DNA of 64,000 nt from Amborella trichopoda (GCF_000471905.2 NW_006499751.1:2498923-2562922), one strand, 5' to 3'. Positions 1 through 10,608 are shown, counted from the stretch's first letter. Made by a program: numbers and translations. The notes: generated by a model from the letters alone, not told the origin.

Positions 1-240
1 CTATCTCCCCACACTCTCAAAACTCTCTCTCTCTCTCTTTCTCTCTCTCACTGTCTTTTTTTCCTATTTTCTCTCAATCTCGTTTCTTTATTTCTTCTTC
101 CTATTTTCTCTCAATCTCGTTTCTTTATTTCTTCTTCCTATTTTCTCTCAATCTCGTTTCTTTATTTCTTCTTCCTATTTTCTCTCAATCTACGTTTCCT
201 ATTTTCTCTCAATCTCCTTTCCCTATCCATCTCTATCTAA
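1..240. repeat. Pyrimidine-rich tract with 37-bp tandem repeat
   Basis: The plus strand is almost pure C/T. A CT-dinucleotide stretch at about 20-50 is followed by a tandem repeat with a 37-bp period: units begin at 61, 98, 135 and 172, and a shortened fifth begins at 196. Each unit starts TTCCTATTTTCTCTC. The first three units are nearly identical, so the array is young or recently homogenised. No gene is visible. Confidence 0.85.
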
Positions 241-1247
241 ATCTTCCATAAATTTCCTCTGAAGGGATTTAATGCTATCTAAGTAAATCTCCTCTCGAGG
301 GAATAGTTTCTATCTATTCCTCAAAATCCTTAACAACTCACACATCTCATCCTACTTAACTTAAAGCCATAAATTATTGATATGAAAAACTACCCCATGA
401 ATACCAAAGAAGAAAAAAGTATTCCATGAATATCAAAAAAAGATTACGGAAGAAGGGACCAAAGACTGTTTTGAACGTGAATACCAGCAGAGATTGCTAA
501 CAATTAACCCAAAGTGATAACTACAGAATAACTCCAAAAAGAAAGCTCTATCTCTTAATAAAAACCTCTACCTCTTTTAATAAGATAAAGGAAAATGAAT
601 AAACAACACGGAAACCTTATGACGAAAGAAAAAAGACAACAACGAACTAAAAAAAAAAAAGAAACTAAAGTCAGAATCCCAAAAGAAAATATTTATGCCC
701 TTCTCTCTCTTTTTCTCTATCTAAAACTCACAAAAGTTCAAGGAGATGAAAATAAAATAGAAAGCATTGAGATCTAAAAATTAATAGCCATAAACAAAAA
801 CACGTAAATTCCCTGAAACACAAAAAAGTTATTGGGAACGGATCCAAGCCCTTAACAAGTTGGACTAGGGGGAGAGAGAATAAAATTGGAAGTTGAGTAG
901 CCTTTTTGAATAGAGATAAGTACGAACCCAAAACAACCTTTTAGAAGTAGAAAAGAAACGAACGCATAAACATAAACATGCTCTTATCACAAAAGGCAAT
1001 GAGTGATCATTTTTCTTTTCTTTTTTTTCTACTTACAAAATAAAATAATAATAAATGAATAAAATGAAAAGAAAGACTAAGGGAAAAAGGTAACGCAAAC
1101 AAGATTTTCCTATGAAAAAGATTTTTTTTTTGTTTCTTTTGCAATATTTTTCCTTTTTTTAAAAAAAAATACCCTAAAAAGGAGATCAGGGCTGCTTTTA
1201 TTTAATTTTTTATTTTTTTATTTTTCGTTCACCGATCTAGCTCGAAG
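241..1247 (-). mobile_element. Probable leader of a Tat-type LTR fossil (minus strand)
   Basis: This AT-rich stretch has only short reading frames without recognisable domains. It lies next to the primer-site side of the LTR at 1271-2086, so in minus orientation it would be the untranslated leader between the LTR and gag of an element that continues off the left edge. This is inferred from position. Homopolymer A and T runs at 1015-1215 are consistent with untranslated element sequence. Confidence 0.4.
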
Positions 1248-1270
1248 GTGCCCCACGATGGTTGCCAAAC
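1248..1270 (-). other. Primer-binding-site-like stretch beside LTR
   Basis: Read on the minus strand, the LTR end at 1271 is followed by GTTTGGCAACCATCGTGGGG. This resembles the TTTGGC...CTGGGGA block that commonly follows the 5' LTR of plant Tat-type Ty3/gypsy elements. A similar block lies beside the right LTR remnant of Tat-B at about 54975-54998. It marks the LTR as a 5' copy with its interior to the left. The exact tRNA is not assigned. Confidence 0.45.
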
Positions 1271-2086
1271 TGTTTATAGTGCAAAATTAGAGAGATCTTC
1301 AGAGGAAAATCCCTCAGATCTGAACACCACAAACTGATTTTAAAAGAAGATGATAGAGAATGTGGGGAAAATCGAATTCAGATCTAAGGCCAGATCCGTC
1401 GAGAAATGAGCGGATCTATTCTCAGATCAGTGGTAGCACCAACATTGATCCGAATATGGAACACGAAATAAAAAGTAATAAAAACTAATCTAATCTAATT
1501 AAAATGAAATAAAACTAGAAAATAAATAATAAAAGAGTAAGAAATGATACCAAACGGGACCAGATGGTCAAGCCCATTGGTGCTCTCTCGTATCAGAACT
1601 GGTCCTCTTTTGTCTCTTTGAGTCGGATGTTCCCTAGAAAGTCTCTAGATGAAGAAGGGTGGTTGCACCCTAAGGGTAGATCTAGGGTGGTTGTACCCTA
1701 GGTCTAGGTTTTCTTAGATTTGGGTTTTCTTTCAGGAGGCTCGGGATCCTGAAGCAGTTTCTAGGGTTTTCTCTTCTCTCATGTAACTTTCTCTGGTTTT
1801 TTCTCTCCGAACTCTATCTATTCTCTTTTGTCTCTCAGATTTTTTATCTCTATCTGCTCTCTCCGATTTTTTATCTCTATCTGCTCTCTCCTGGAGTTTG
1901 GTCTCTCTCTTCCCCCGATCCAAATGACTACGAAAAGAGGGTTTATAGGGGTCAAAATCTGTTGGGGAGGATATACTCACAAAACCTACATATACTTATC
2001 CAAAAAAATGGGTTTACTAGGTTAAGTGTGATCCTAATGGTTCAGGAAACCACAAAATTTGCCAGATTTAAAATAGGGTGTCTACA
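1271..2086 (-). repeat. LTR of a Tat-type Ty3/gypsy fossil, 816 bp
   Basis: The plus strand runs from TGTTTATAGTGC to GGGTGTCTACA, so the minus-strand LTR has canonical TG...CA ends. It aligns over its length with the LTR at 21817-22935: shared blocks include ATCGAATTCAGATC, a GATCTACTATCAGATC-type block, an ACCAAAC...AGATGG block, GGTGGTTG, a GGAGGCT...AGGGTTT block, and the AGATTTA...GGGGT(A/G)TCTACA end. It is the same family as, but clearly diverged from, the Tat-B LTR. The right flank also resembles the sequence beyond the Tat-B LTR, see findings. Confidence 0.75.
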
Positions 2087-2926
2087 CCTACCCCGTTAAG
2101 AACTTAATTTTTCATGTTTTAACAAAGGATTGAGAACTTTTATTGAAAGATTATTGTCTGAAATTTTTTATGAAACCGTGCGTCAAAAGCAGAACTTTTG
2201 GAAAATCAGAAAGATTTCTTTCTAAAAAAAATCTTTCAGAAAAACAAATACACCTTAAGAGAGAATTATCAGAGAAGGATAACTTTTACTCTTTTCTTTT
2301 ATTCTTTAAGAGAAGGCTTCTCTTCTTCTTCTCTCTAAGAGAAGGCTTTCTATATCTTGATACACCAAGAGAGGTACACCCAAAGAGTGGCACAACCAAC
2401 CAAGAAACCACCCAAGCCCTTCACAGGATTGGCTTTATATAGGCAAATGAGATGAGTATCCCATAACCTCCTAAAATGTGGCTCATTCCTATCTCTTTTC
2501 AACAAAGACGAAAGATGATATCTCTACCCAAAACCATCATGTGAGATCGTATTTGCAAGAGATGATGACTTAGTCAATAAGTCATCCTTTTGATTTTCTA
2601 TGAGAAGCCCCCAGAAAATGGAAACGACCACCGGTGCCCCTCCCTCATAGGACGTGACACCCAACACTAATGTCTCCAAGGCTCTTGATGCTCTGCTTCT
2701 TTAGAACTAATGCAATAAAAGTGAAATTCATAGCTCTATTGACAATACCATGAAATTCTTCAAAAAAAGCAAAGTAAATCAAGCTTAACTACCTCCAAAA
2801 GATCTCAAAAATGGCAAAAAGGACGCTGTCGGGCTTGGAGCCATGTGTCCAATTCTCATGGCATGAATGCAAAATTGAAACAACATTGGAAGCACAAGTC
2901 ACGAAGCTTGAAACCTTTTTAGTTTG
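2087..2926. other. Non-coding stretch with AAGAGAAGG repeats
   Basis: No convincing gene. At 2300-2350 the motif AAGAGAAGGCTTTC/TCTC occurs twice in a C/T-rich setting, and the same motif recurs at about 3446-3470 inside the neighbouring inverted-repeat element. The reading frame at 2143-2442 is low-complexity K/F/L/S translation of this tract and is not supported as a gene. The remainder has no recognisable feature. Confidence 0.6.
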
Positions 2927-3163
2927 GACACGGTTTCTATGCGGTCAAGCCCACATACGTAGAAATGTGGGCCTATTAATAAATCTATTTTTGAGGTAGA
3001 TTTTTTTACTTAATTGTTGAGGACATATAATCTCTAATATGAAGATCATGAATATGAAAAAGTAAATAAATTTTAAAGACTAGAAATAATATTAGTAAGA
3101 AAACATTTGGACCGTTACTTTCCATTGTTTATAGATGGAACACCTACTTGCATCTATCTTTAA
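2927..3163 (+). repeat. Left terminal inverted repeat
   Basis: This is the plus-strand arm, paired with 3822-4053. It keeps a run of matches spaced as in the other arm, ending inside at CATCTATCTTTAA. Arm-to-arm mismatches and small indels are frequent, so the element is not recent. Confidence 0.8.
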
Positions 3164-3700
3164 AATAATAGTTACAATATTCTTCCAAGGAATAAGTTTT
3201 CTCTCTTTAGGTTTTCCCTTCTCTAAGGTTCTCTCATAGAGACTTTCTCTAGGTTAAGTTTAACTCTCTCCTAAGCTTTTCTCTCTTTAGTAGGCACTAT
3301 GATAAACCTACATAAATACTCTGTCTCTCTTTCTTTAACAAGATTCTCTCTCTTCTTTCCTCTTCTTCTCTCTCTAAGAAGAAATGATAACTTTCTATTT
3401 TTTTCTTCTTTCTCAAAGAAGGATAAGTTTTTCTCTCTTTTTTCTTCTCTCTAAGAGAAGGTCTTTCTTCTTCTTCAGTATAAGAGAGACTTATGAGATA
3501 AGGACAACATTTTCTCTCTTCTTCTATTAAAATAATGGTTACAATAGTCTTCCAAAGAATAAGCTTTTTTAGGTTCTCTGATTTCTTCTAGAGGGTTTTC
3601 TCTTTTTAGGTTTTCCCTTCTCGAATGTTTTGTTTTTCAAAGACTTTCTCTATGTTAAGTTTATCTCTCTCCTAGGCTTTTCTCTCAAATCTTGTAACCT
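3164..3700 (+). repeat. Pyrimidine-rich direct repeats inside the element
   Basis: Two related copies, about 3164-3300 and 3529-3690, share AATAAT(A/G)GTTACAATA, TCTTCCAA(G/A)GAATAAG, TTTTCTCT(C/T)TTTAGG and GACTTTCTCTA(G/T)GTTAAG. Between them lie C/T-rich stretches with TCTCTCTAAGAGAAG. It looks like an internal duplication of the body of a non-coding element. Confidence 0.7.
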
Positions 3701-3811
3701 TTTTAGTTTTGGCTTCTAGTTCAATGGTATATATTACAATTTAATTTTGTAATGGAAAATTATTTCATGTGTAGGGTCTCGCATTTCTACATTTGCTCCC
3801 ATGCATTATAA

Positions 3812-4053
3812 AGCATCCATCTTAAAGATGGATGCAAATGGGTGGTCCATCTAAAAACAATTGAAACTAATAGTCCAAATGTTTTATTCATAAAATTATT
3901 ATTTTTAGTTATTAAAAAATTTATTTATTTATTCATATTCATGATCTCCATGTTAGATATTACATGCCCTTAAAAATTAGATCCGAAAATCCATCTCAAA
4001 AATAGATTTTTAAGGGTGGACTTATTTCTACATGGACTTATAGAAACTGTGTC
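3812..4053 (-). repeat. Right terminal inverted repeat with short palindrome
   Basis: This is the reverse-complement partner of 2927-3163. Its inner edge carries a near-perfect palindrome at 3813-3835, GCATCCATCTT and AAGATGGATGC around a single A, which could form a small hairpin where the arm meets the body. Confidence 0.75.
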
Positions 4054-4834
4054 ATTTTGTAATTGAGCTATGTGAGCAAATCAGATTTGCTCATATAGGA
4101 ACGAATAATATATTTACAATTAAGGAAATAAAAGATAATAGTTTGTTTTTTTTATGGTCAACATTTAATATCATGGATGTATCTCAAGTACTATCATGAT
4201 ATATTGTTCATTGTATTTTTATTGTTATTAAAGATGTGCAGATATAAAAAAAAATTAATATCAAGTCTGGTATATCTTGAAACGCATTATCTAGACTATC
4301 TATTTTCAAAATTTTCAAGTGTTTATAGATCTACTCAATCTGCATTTTTAGAACTTTAAGTTTATTATAAGAGACGAAATTAACTTTTGAGGCCATCACA
4401 GTGTTCATCGGCACCAAACTACATCTTTTAGCATAACAGGGAGACATGTATTACTTAGATTGTTTAAGGTTGATACTTTATATAAACCGCACCCTAAATG
4501 CCTATGGGTAATTGAGAATTTGATACACGAGTGAAATGCATCATGCATTTTTTTTTCTTTCGTTTGTTGTTTTTCTTTTTTTTCGACATGTGAAATGCCT
4601 ATACATGCATTTGGAATAGACATGCGGAGAATGGTTCGAGTTCAGATGCACCAGTTTTATTCTTGCGTGTCCCGGTACGTGTGCTTTTACTAGAGTCATT
4701 AAACTGATGGTATTGAAAATATATCTTATCGCATTATTGAGCCATTTCGGTGAAGTATAGATTCATTGAACCTGGACAAACCCTGATCCATTGAACCTAG
4801 ACATCCTTTAGTTCGTGCATCGAGGAGCCCGTTC
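4054..4834. other. AT-rich intergenic sequence upstream of the DUF506 gene
   Basis: Short reading frames only, none with recognisable domains. It would contain the distal promoter of the downstream gene. I see no identifiable conserved element. Confidence 0.5.
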
Positions 4835-4846
4835 CTATATATATAC
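4835..4846 (+). promoter_or_regulatory. TATA box of the DUF506 gene
   Basis: CTATATATATACC in a GC-richer setting lies about 560 bp before the chosen start codon. A transcription start about 30 bp downstream, near 4870, would begin the leader just at a GA-repeat. The position is inferred from sequence only. Confidence 0.55.
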
Positions 4847-4861
4847 CCATGTCACAGTAAG

Positions 4862-5398
4862 AAAGCAAGAGAGAGAGAGAGAATTAGGAGAAATCAAGCG
4901 TAGAGAGAGAAATAAACAAGCTTGCTCAAGAAAGACTTTGTTTGTTTTTGAGCGTGTGTTATACCCGTTTCGTGCGGAGGAGGAAACCACACGCGCAAAA
5001 CGCGAGGAGGAGTACGTCCGCGTGCGCGTAGAGAGTGCAGCGCACGAGCGAATAAATGTGAAGGAGAGGGAGGGATATGCCTTCCATACAGGGCAGAAGC
5101 CTTACTTCCCACTAAGATCCCAGGCATATCCTCTTTCATCCAAGTAAATCGGTCAGTCTCACTTTTTATGTTACCGCGAATATTCTTCCTCATATCCTCT
5201 GTTTAGAGGTTTAGAACTTTAAAAGATATTTTTTGTTTATCATTTTTAAAGGAAAAGTCATTAAGCCCCTTGTTGTGAGAGAGGAGAGGAGAGGAGAGGA
5301 GAGGAGAGAGGTGAGCTCATTGTGTCGTATAAATGTACACATCATCCAAAAGCAAGGCTCTACAAAAGCAATCACCCAGCGGGGGATTTCCGGTGGAT
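4862..5398 (+). promoter_or_regulatory. Purine-rich 5' leader with short upstream ORFs
   Basis: The leader begins with a (GA)n run at 4866-4883 and has a (GGAGA)n run at 5277-5311. Purine repeats in leaders are common in plant genes. Upstream AUGs include ATG-TGA at 5056-5061, a start directly followed by a stop, and two 12-codon frames at 5077-5115 and 5168-5206. An in-frame ATG at 5333 has a poor context. A small leader intron is possible, with GTAAAT near 5145 and a polypyrimidine-AG near 5205, but it cannot be settled here. Confidence 0.45.
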
Positions 5399-6295
5399 AT
5401 GGCTGCCGTGAGCGTGAGGAGCAAGCAGGTGACGGACCCACTCGACGATCGGGCCAAGGCCAGGCTTTACGGCTATGGCTGGTACAGCGGCAGCAGCAGC
5501 AGCAGCAGTGGCAGCGAGCACGAACCTGATTCTGAGTCCCTCGGCCGCCTCATCTACAGTTTCATGGAAGACGATGAACCTCCTTCGCCTGTTAATGGGC
5601 CTTACGATTCCACCACTATGGTGGAGGATGGGGATTGCGACGATGCCCAAATTGTTGAGATGCTTAAGGGGCTTGTCCAGCCTCCTGATCGCGTGGTTGC
5701 CTCCCTTGTTGAAAGGGCCTTGCAAAGTTGTTCCTCTCACGAGGAGAGGTCGGTTCACCGGAGAAGAGTGATGACTGACCTGAGGCAGCATGGTTACAAT
5801 GCAGGGCTCTGCAAGTCCAAATGGGAGAAATCGGGCGGCCTCAATGCTGGGACCTACGAATACATCGATGTGATCAAGGCAGATCAGAGGTACCTCATCG
5901 ACCTCGACTTTGTGAGCGAATTCGCCATCGCAAGACCCACCCCATACTACACCGTTGTCCTGGGGGCCCTGCCTTGGGTTTTTGTGGGGAAAGTGGAGCA
6001 GCTGAAGCTGGTTGTCAGGTTAGTGAGCGACGCCGCCAAGAAGTCGATGAAAGCCGGAGATCTCCACCTACCCCCTTGGAGGAAGAATCGATATATGCAG
6101 GCTAAGTGGTTTGGTCCCTACAAAAGGACTGTGAACCCTGTAGCCGGAGGCGCCACCGACGTCAGATCGCCGCCAGAGTCAGCGCAGATGGCACGATCTG
6201 TGGGGTTCGCGGCCCCAGTGGCCTCGAAATGCAGGGAGCGGCCGCCGTTTGGTGGTGGCGGGATCAGACACCAAATAAAAATCAATTTAATTTAA
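5399..6295 (+). CDS. DUF506 (plant PDDEXK-like) family protein
   Basis: A 298-residue protein of the plant DUF506 family, which is distantly related to PDDEXK nucleases and whose biochemical role is largely unknown. The order fits the family: an acidic, serine-rich N-terminus with a CAG/AGC-coded serine run (residues about 31-37); a helical segment ending VASLVERAL; then LRQHGYNAGLCKSKWEKS (128-145), YEYIDVI (153-159), LIDLDFVSEFAIARPT (166-181, where D and E residues of the nuclease-like core are expected), LPWVFVGK, and LPPWRKNRYMQAKWFGPYKR (224-243). A glycine-rich tail closes it. I chose the ATG at 5399 (G at -3, G at +4) over the in-frame ATG at 5333. Length is normal, with no internal stop and no intron in the core. 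It is the only intact host gene I see. Confidence 0.9.
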   Translation: MAAVSVRSKQVTDPLDDRAKARLYGYGWYSGSSSSSSGSEHEPDSESLGRLIYSFMEDDEPPSPVNGPYDSTTMVEDGDCDDAQIVEMLKGLVQPPDRVVASLVERALQSCSSHEERSVHRRRVMTDLRQHGYNAGLCKSKWEKSGGLNAGTYEYIDVIKADQRYLIDLDFVSEFAIARPTPYYTVVLGALPWVFVGKVEQLKLVVRLVSDAAKKSMKAGDLHLPPWRKNRYMQAKWFGPYKRTVNPVAGGATDVRSPPESAQMARSVGFAAPVASKCRERPPFGGGGIRHQIKINLI

Positions 6296-6633
6296 CTGGT
6301 TGTTTAAAGCCGGGAAGGAACCCCCACCGTACGCGGCGGGCCGTGGCCGATCGGGCGACGAAAAGTCGGCGGAGGAAGAGACACACTTCAAGGGGCCTGT
6401 TATTTTTCCTTTTTTTTTTTTCTTTTTTTTCTCGGTAGTTTTTTATTATTCTATGGTGTCGACATCGAAGACTCTGGAAGACGCGATTTGATTATCGCGA
6501 CGCGTGTCTCATTGATTTGACAGGCTTGCCTGCTGATGGATGGTGGATGGCCTCCTTATCCGTTTCGAAGAGGAGACGGGAACTCTACTCTGGCTTGCGA
6601 CCTGGCGTTTGGACCTGTACCGAGCACACGTGG
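6296..6633 (+). other. 3' flank of the DUF506 gene
   Basis: Probable 3' untranslated region and flank. It has an AATAAA at 6274-6279 overlapping the last codons and a T-rich run at 6408-6435. Reading frames here are short and without domains. The true polyadenylation site cannot be placed from the sequence alone. Confidence 0.4.
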
Positions 6634-6741
6634 CATTTTATTGCTTATATTTGGCAATCCCTCTTTGTGTATAGTGTCTCCAATGGTTCATTTTATTGCT
6701 TAGATTTGGCAATCCTCTCTTTGTATTGTCTCTCCAATGGG
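6634..6741 (+). repeat. 55-bp tandem duplication
   Basis: Two adjacent copies, 6634-6688 and 6689-6741, each start CATTTTATTGCTTA and end TCTCCAATGG. They differ by a few bases and a short indel. The duplication lies about 340 bp past the stop codon of the DUF506 gene, so it may be in its 3' untranslated region. Confidence 0.85.
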
Positions 6742-7559
6742 CAGGTGTGGGACCGATGAAATAGAGATTAGTGCAAGTCTTTTTTTTGGGGTGGAGCATA
6801 GGTTGGGCCCATTGAAATTATAATGTAAAAACTTTTTCTTCCTTGGCACCATGTAAATTCCCCTCACATGAATTTCTTTTCATTGGTTACGGGCATTGCA
6901 AAATGGAAAAACACATGTCACCTGTTTTCTTAAAAAAGGAGTAAGACATGTGTTGAATTAGAAATGCAAAAATAGAGTACGACGTGTTGAATTAGAAATG
7001 CAGGGATTAGATATGCATGAAACAACTAAAAGTGATTGTGATATGCTTATATTGAAAGTAAATAATTTTTATAATAAACAATTATTTGCAAAATCACACA
7101 TGTTGAATGTAGCAACTATTACCTCTCCTGTCTTTTACCTCTTTGTTATCTTCCCTCTAAAGAAAAGGTGTGTCAACTAACTTTTCATGAAATTTATCAA
7201 ACTGCACATATGATTGGAACTATTTAATACCTTGCCCATGCTTTGTTATCTAATTTTGAATTGTTCATCATCCTTTTGAAAAACTTTTAAATAGCCCGTC
7301 AAATAACACATCAAAATTAATCTCTAAATTTATTAGGGTAAAATGTGAAATAGTTCAAATGTTAGGTATCATCATTATCGTTGTCAAAGCTTTTTTCCAA
7401 CTAATTGGGATTTGCAACACGAATCCTGGTATGTCATCTGACACTATTAACTACTTAAGTCTATTTTTTCTCATCTTATTGATGTAGTTGAAAATTATTA
7501 ACAACCAACAACCAGCGAAATAACCTTGTTAATCAGAGAAGAAAAACAAATAAATGTCA
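6742..7559. other. AT-rich sequence before Copia-F
   Basis: No gene recognised. Its right part probably includes the start of Copia-F (LTR and 5' gag), but I could not identify a left LTR. Confidence 0.4.
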
Positions 7560-7932
7560 ACAAAAATAAACGAAAAACTTCTTGTTATGTATGTGGAAAA
7601 CCGAGATACTATTCGAGAGATTGGTGGCACTAGAAAGGGCTCAAAACACCTAAAGACCAAGCGAGCATGACCACTAATAAAAGTTTTGTAGCAATGATTA
7701 CAAAAGTAAACACTGATTGATAAAGATAATGGATGAGGAGTCAATACTGGGTTATCATTTATGTATTTAACAATAGAGACGTGTTTAAAACCTTTGAACC
7801 AGTGGGTGATGGAAATTCAGGTCAACTTGGAACTCAAGCTATGGCAAAATGCTTCGAAAGGGATATGGTGGAATTAAAATTTAGTTTAGACAAGGTTCTA
7901 ATCTCGTAAGACATACCGAATATAGATGTATC

Positions 7933-8700
7933 GTGAATAAGAAGGGCTTTAAAATGGCCATTGGGTCTGACATACTCTTTTTTACCAAATATGATGTATT
8001 TATGGGAAAGGGCTACCCTTGTGATGAGATGTTCGAATTTGATTTAGTTAATAGAATAAATAGCTCTTCTACGCATATTGTGACTTCTTGTAATGTGTGG
8101 CATAATAGATTAGGATACTTTAACTATGTTTCTATTCAATATTCAATTAAGTTAGGATTGATATCTAATTGTGATGAATTGTCTAATGATAAATTTGAAG
8201 TATGTTTACAAGCTAAAATAACTAGAAAATCATTTCCTTCAATAGATAGAAATGGTGAATTATTAGGACGTATACATAGTGATGTATGTGAGTTAAATAA
8301 TGTTCTAACTAGAAGTGGTAAAAGATATTTCATTACATTTATTGATGATTTTTTTATATATGTTTATGTTTAACATAAAATTGAGGCTTTCCAAAAATTT
8401 AAAGTTTTTAAAGTTGAAGTGGAAAATCAACTTAGTAAGAAAATTAAGATTATAAGAATTAATAGGGGTGTATAGTATTTATTAAGTGATTTTAATAAAT
8501 TATATGAAAATAATGGAATTATTCATTAATTGATTGCTCATTATATCACTCAACAAATGGACTAACCTAAAAGGAAAAATAGAACTTTGATAGAAATGGT
8601 GACAGCTATGATGGTTTTTTCATCTTTGCCATTAAAATTATGGGGTGACACTTTATTGTCAACATGTTTTAGTTTGAATAGAATTCCATATAAAAAGAGT
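7933..8700 (+). pseudogene. Copia-F integrase region (fossil)
   Basis: The segment contains a copia pre-integrase pattern (VWHNRLGY, then EVCLQAK for the His-Cys zinc module), followed by the integrase core beginning LGRIHSDVCE and YFITFIDDF, and further downstream SLPLKLWGD, typical of the copia integrase end. Broken copy. Confidence 0.85.
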
Positions 8701-9147
8701 AATAAGACCCCTTATGAACATTAATTTAATGGAAAACCTTCTTTGAATTTTCTTAATGTATAGGGTTGTCTGGCATATTTTAGACTTCAAGATCCAAAAA
8801 ATAATAGTTTAGATCCTAGAATCTCTAAATGTGTATTTGTAGGATATTCACAAAATAGTAAAGCATATAGATTTTTTTATCTAAATTCTAACACAATAAT
8901 GGAATCCAGAGAGTTGAATTTTTTGAAAATCTAACTTGTAAAAGTGAATTAGATAAAACAAATAACATAACAAATGAAAATAATTATGAAAATGATCATT
9001 ACATTGATAAAGAACATGTAGAAAATAATCATGATGAGAAAATAGAACAAAAAAGAAGTAAAAGAATTAGATGTGATACATCTTACAACTTTGGATCTAA
9101 TTTTTATATTTATCTAATTAAGGCTAATCAAAATAAAATTTTAAATT

Positions 9148-9840
9148 GTGGAGGAAGATCCAACATCACTAAGTGAAGCCTTGACATCTCAAGATGCAAT
9201 TTTTCAGAGAGAATCTATAAATAGTGAAATGGATTCCATAATGACAAATAAAACTTGGAAATTAGTATATCTTCCATCTAGTTCTAAATACATAGGTTCT
9301 AAATGGATATGTAAACGAAAAAAGAATTCTGATAATTTTATAAATAAATGTAAAGCAGGAATAGTTGCTAAAGGATTTAAACAAAAATAAGGCATTGTTT
9401 TTTTTTTTTACACATATGCACCTGTAGCAAGAATTGTTACTATTAGATAGCCTCTCTCAACCATCTGGTCCTACATTAAATAGATGTAAAAACCGCTTTC
9501 TTAAATTGTGATCTAGATGAAGAAATATATATAGAATAACCCGAAGGGTTTGTGATGCCAGGTCATGAGAATGAAGTTTGTAAATTAGTCAAATCTCTTT
9601 ATAGACTTAAACAAGTACCTAAATAATGGTATAAAAAATTTGACAGTGTATTGATGTCAAATGGTTTTAAAAGAAATGAGGCTTATAAATGTGTATATAA
9701 TAAGAAAATAAATTCTCTGTGTCATAATTTGTCTATATGTAGATGATATGCTTATCATTGGCACTAATCTAGAAATTGTGGAAGAAACTAAAAGATTTCT
9801 CACATCTAACTTTTATATGGAGGACTTATGAGAGGCTGAT
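9148..9840 (+). pseudogene. Copia-F reverse transcriptase region (fossil)
   Basis: Copia reverse transcriptase blocks are seen in order: a WxxAM-type start region (INSEMDSI), the GSKWICKRKK block, KAGIVAKGFKQ, then a YVDDMLIIG active-site block near 9735-9765. Broken copy. Confidence 0.85.
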
Positions 9841-9879
9841 GTGATACTTGTCATCAAAATAGTGAGAAAAGACAATAAA

Positions 9880-10608
9880 TTAATCTTGACTTGATCTTAC
9901 TACATTGAGAAAATTCTTAATAAGTTTGAGCATTCTCATAGCAAGTCAGTCACTACCCCGACACATCCTTATATTAAGTTAAACAAAAATGATGGGAGAG
10001 GTATATCTCAAATTGAATATGCTAGGGTAATTGGTATTTTAATGTATATAATGACCAACACAAGGCCCCGGCATTGCATATGCAGTGGGCAAACTTAGTA
10101 GATATATAAGTTGCCTTGGTAGAGAGCATTGGGATACCATATCTCGAGTATTAAAATACTTGAAAGGAACTATCAATTATGGCATAAAATATATGGTTTA
10201 TCCCGAAATGTTGATAGGATATAGTGATGCTTTAGAATAAAGAAATCAAAGATTCACTACTAACAACCAGATAGATTTTTATACAAGCGAGTGGTGTGAT
10301 AACATGGGGGTCAAATAAACAAATGTGTATTTCGCACACTATTATGGAGTCAGAAATTATTTCTTTAGACTCTACTAGTAAAGAGGCAGAATGGCTAAAG
10401 AATTTATTATATGACATTCTCATATAGCCAAAACTAATACCTGCAATAATAATATATTGTGATAATCAAGCTATTATTGTAAGAGGTTGTAATGATGTAT
10501 ATAATGATAAATCTACACATATTACGGGAAGGCATAACTCCAGTAAAAAGTTGAATGGAGATGGAGTGATTAGTGTAGAATATGTAAGATCAAAGGAAAA
10601 TTTGGCTG
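9880..10608 (+). pseudogene. Copia-F connection and RNase H region (fossil)
   Basis: Blocks typical of the copia RNase H domain follow the reverse transcriptase: a YARVIG-like block, a GYSDA block near 10215, a SKEAEW block near 10380, and the DNQA block near 10455. It ends where GP-A begins. Broken copy. Confidence 0.75.

Larger units (their letters stand above)
2927..4053. mobile_element. Non-autonomous DNA transposon with ~235-bp terminal inverted repeats
   Basis: The left arm at 2927-3163 and the reverse complement of 3822-4053 align over their whole length: GACAC(G/A)GTTTCTAT at the ends, then AAATCTATTTTTGAG, AGATCATGAATATGAA, AACATTTGGAC, and TAGATGGA(A/C)CACC toward the inside. The interior is C/T-rich and codes for nothing. 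Long arms on a short non-coding body suggest a Mutator-like (MULE) non-autonomous element. A 9-bp target duplication is only weakly suggested: TAGTTTGGA-like on the left against CATTTTGTA on the right, six of nine matching. Superfamily assignment is therefore inference. Confidence 0.75.
7560..10608 (+). mobile_element. Copia-F: decayed Ty1/copia element
   Basis: Parts in copia order on the plus strand: a gag zinc knuckle (CYVCGKP, about 7583-7625); a protease-side segment; the GAG-pre-integrase and integrase start; integrase core; reverse transcriptase; and RNase H. Integrase before reverse transcriptase is diagnostic of Ty1/copia. The element looks broken, with many breaks, and is AT-rich. 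It is cut at 10608 by GP-A, and no LTR was recognised on the left. Judged by decay and by being the outermost layer of the nest, it is the oldest LTR element here. Confidence 0.85.

Noticed and set aside
4815-5147. 110-codon plus-strand frame before the DUF506 gene
   Set aside because: It starts before the TATA box, is purine-repeat coded (RERERE) and has no domain.
5333-5398. Upstream in-frame ATG at 5333 as the start of the DUF506 protein
   Set aside because: Poor start context, and the extra 22 residues look like leader; the ATG at 5399 has a much better context. Not excluded.
5372-5791. 139-codon minus-strand frame and other frames overlapping the DUF506 gene
   Set aside because: Shadows of the GC-rich coding region; only the plus-strand frame has the family motifs.
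7529-7744. 71-codon minus-strand frame
   Set aside because: Lies opposite the gag zinc-knuckle region of Copia-F; no domain.
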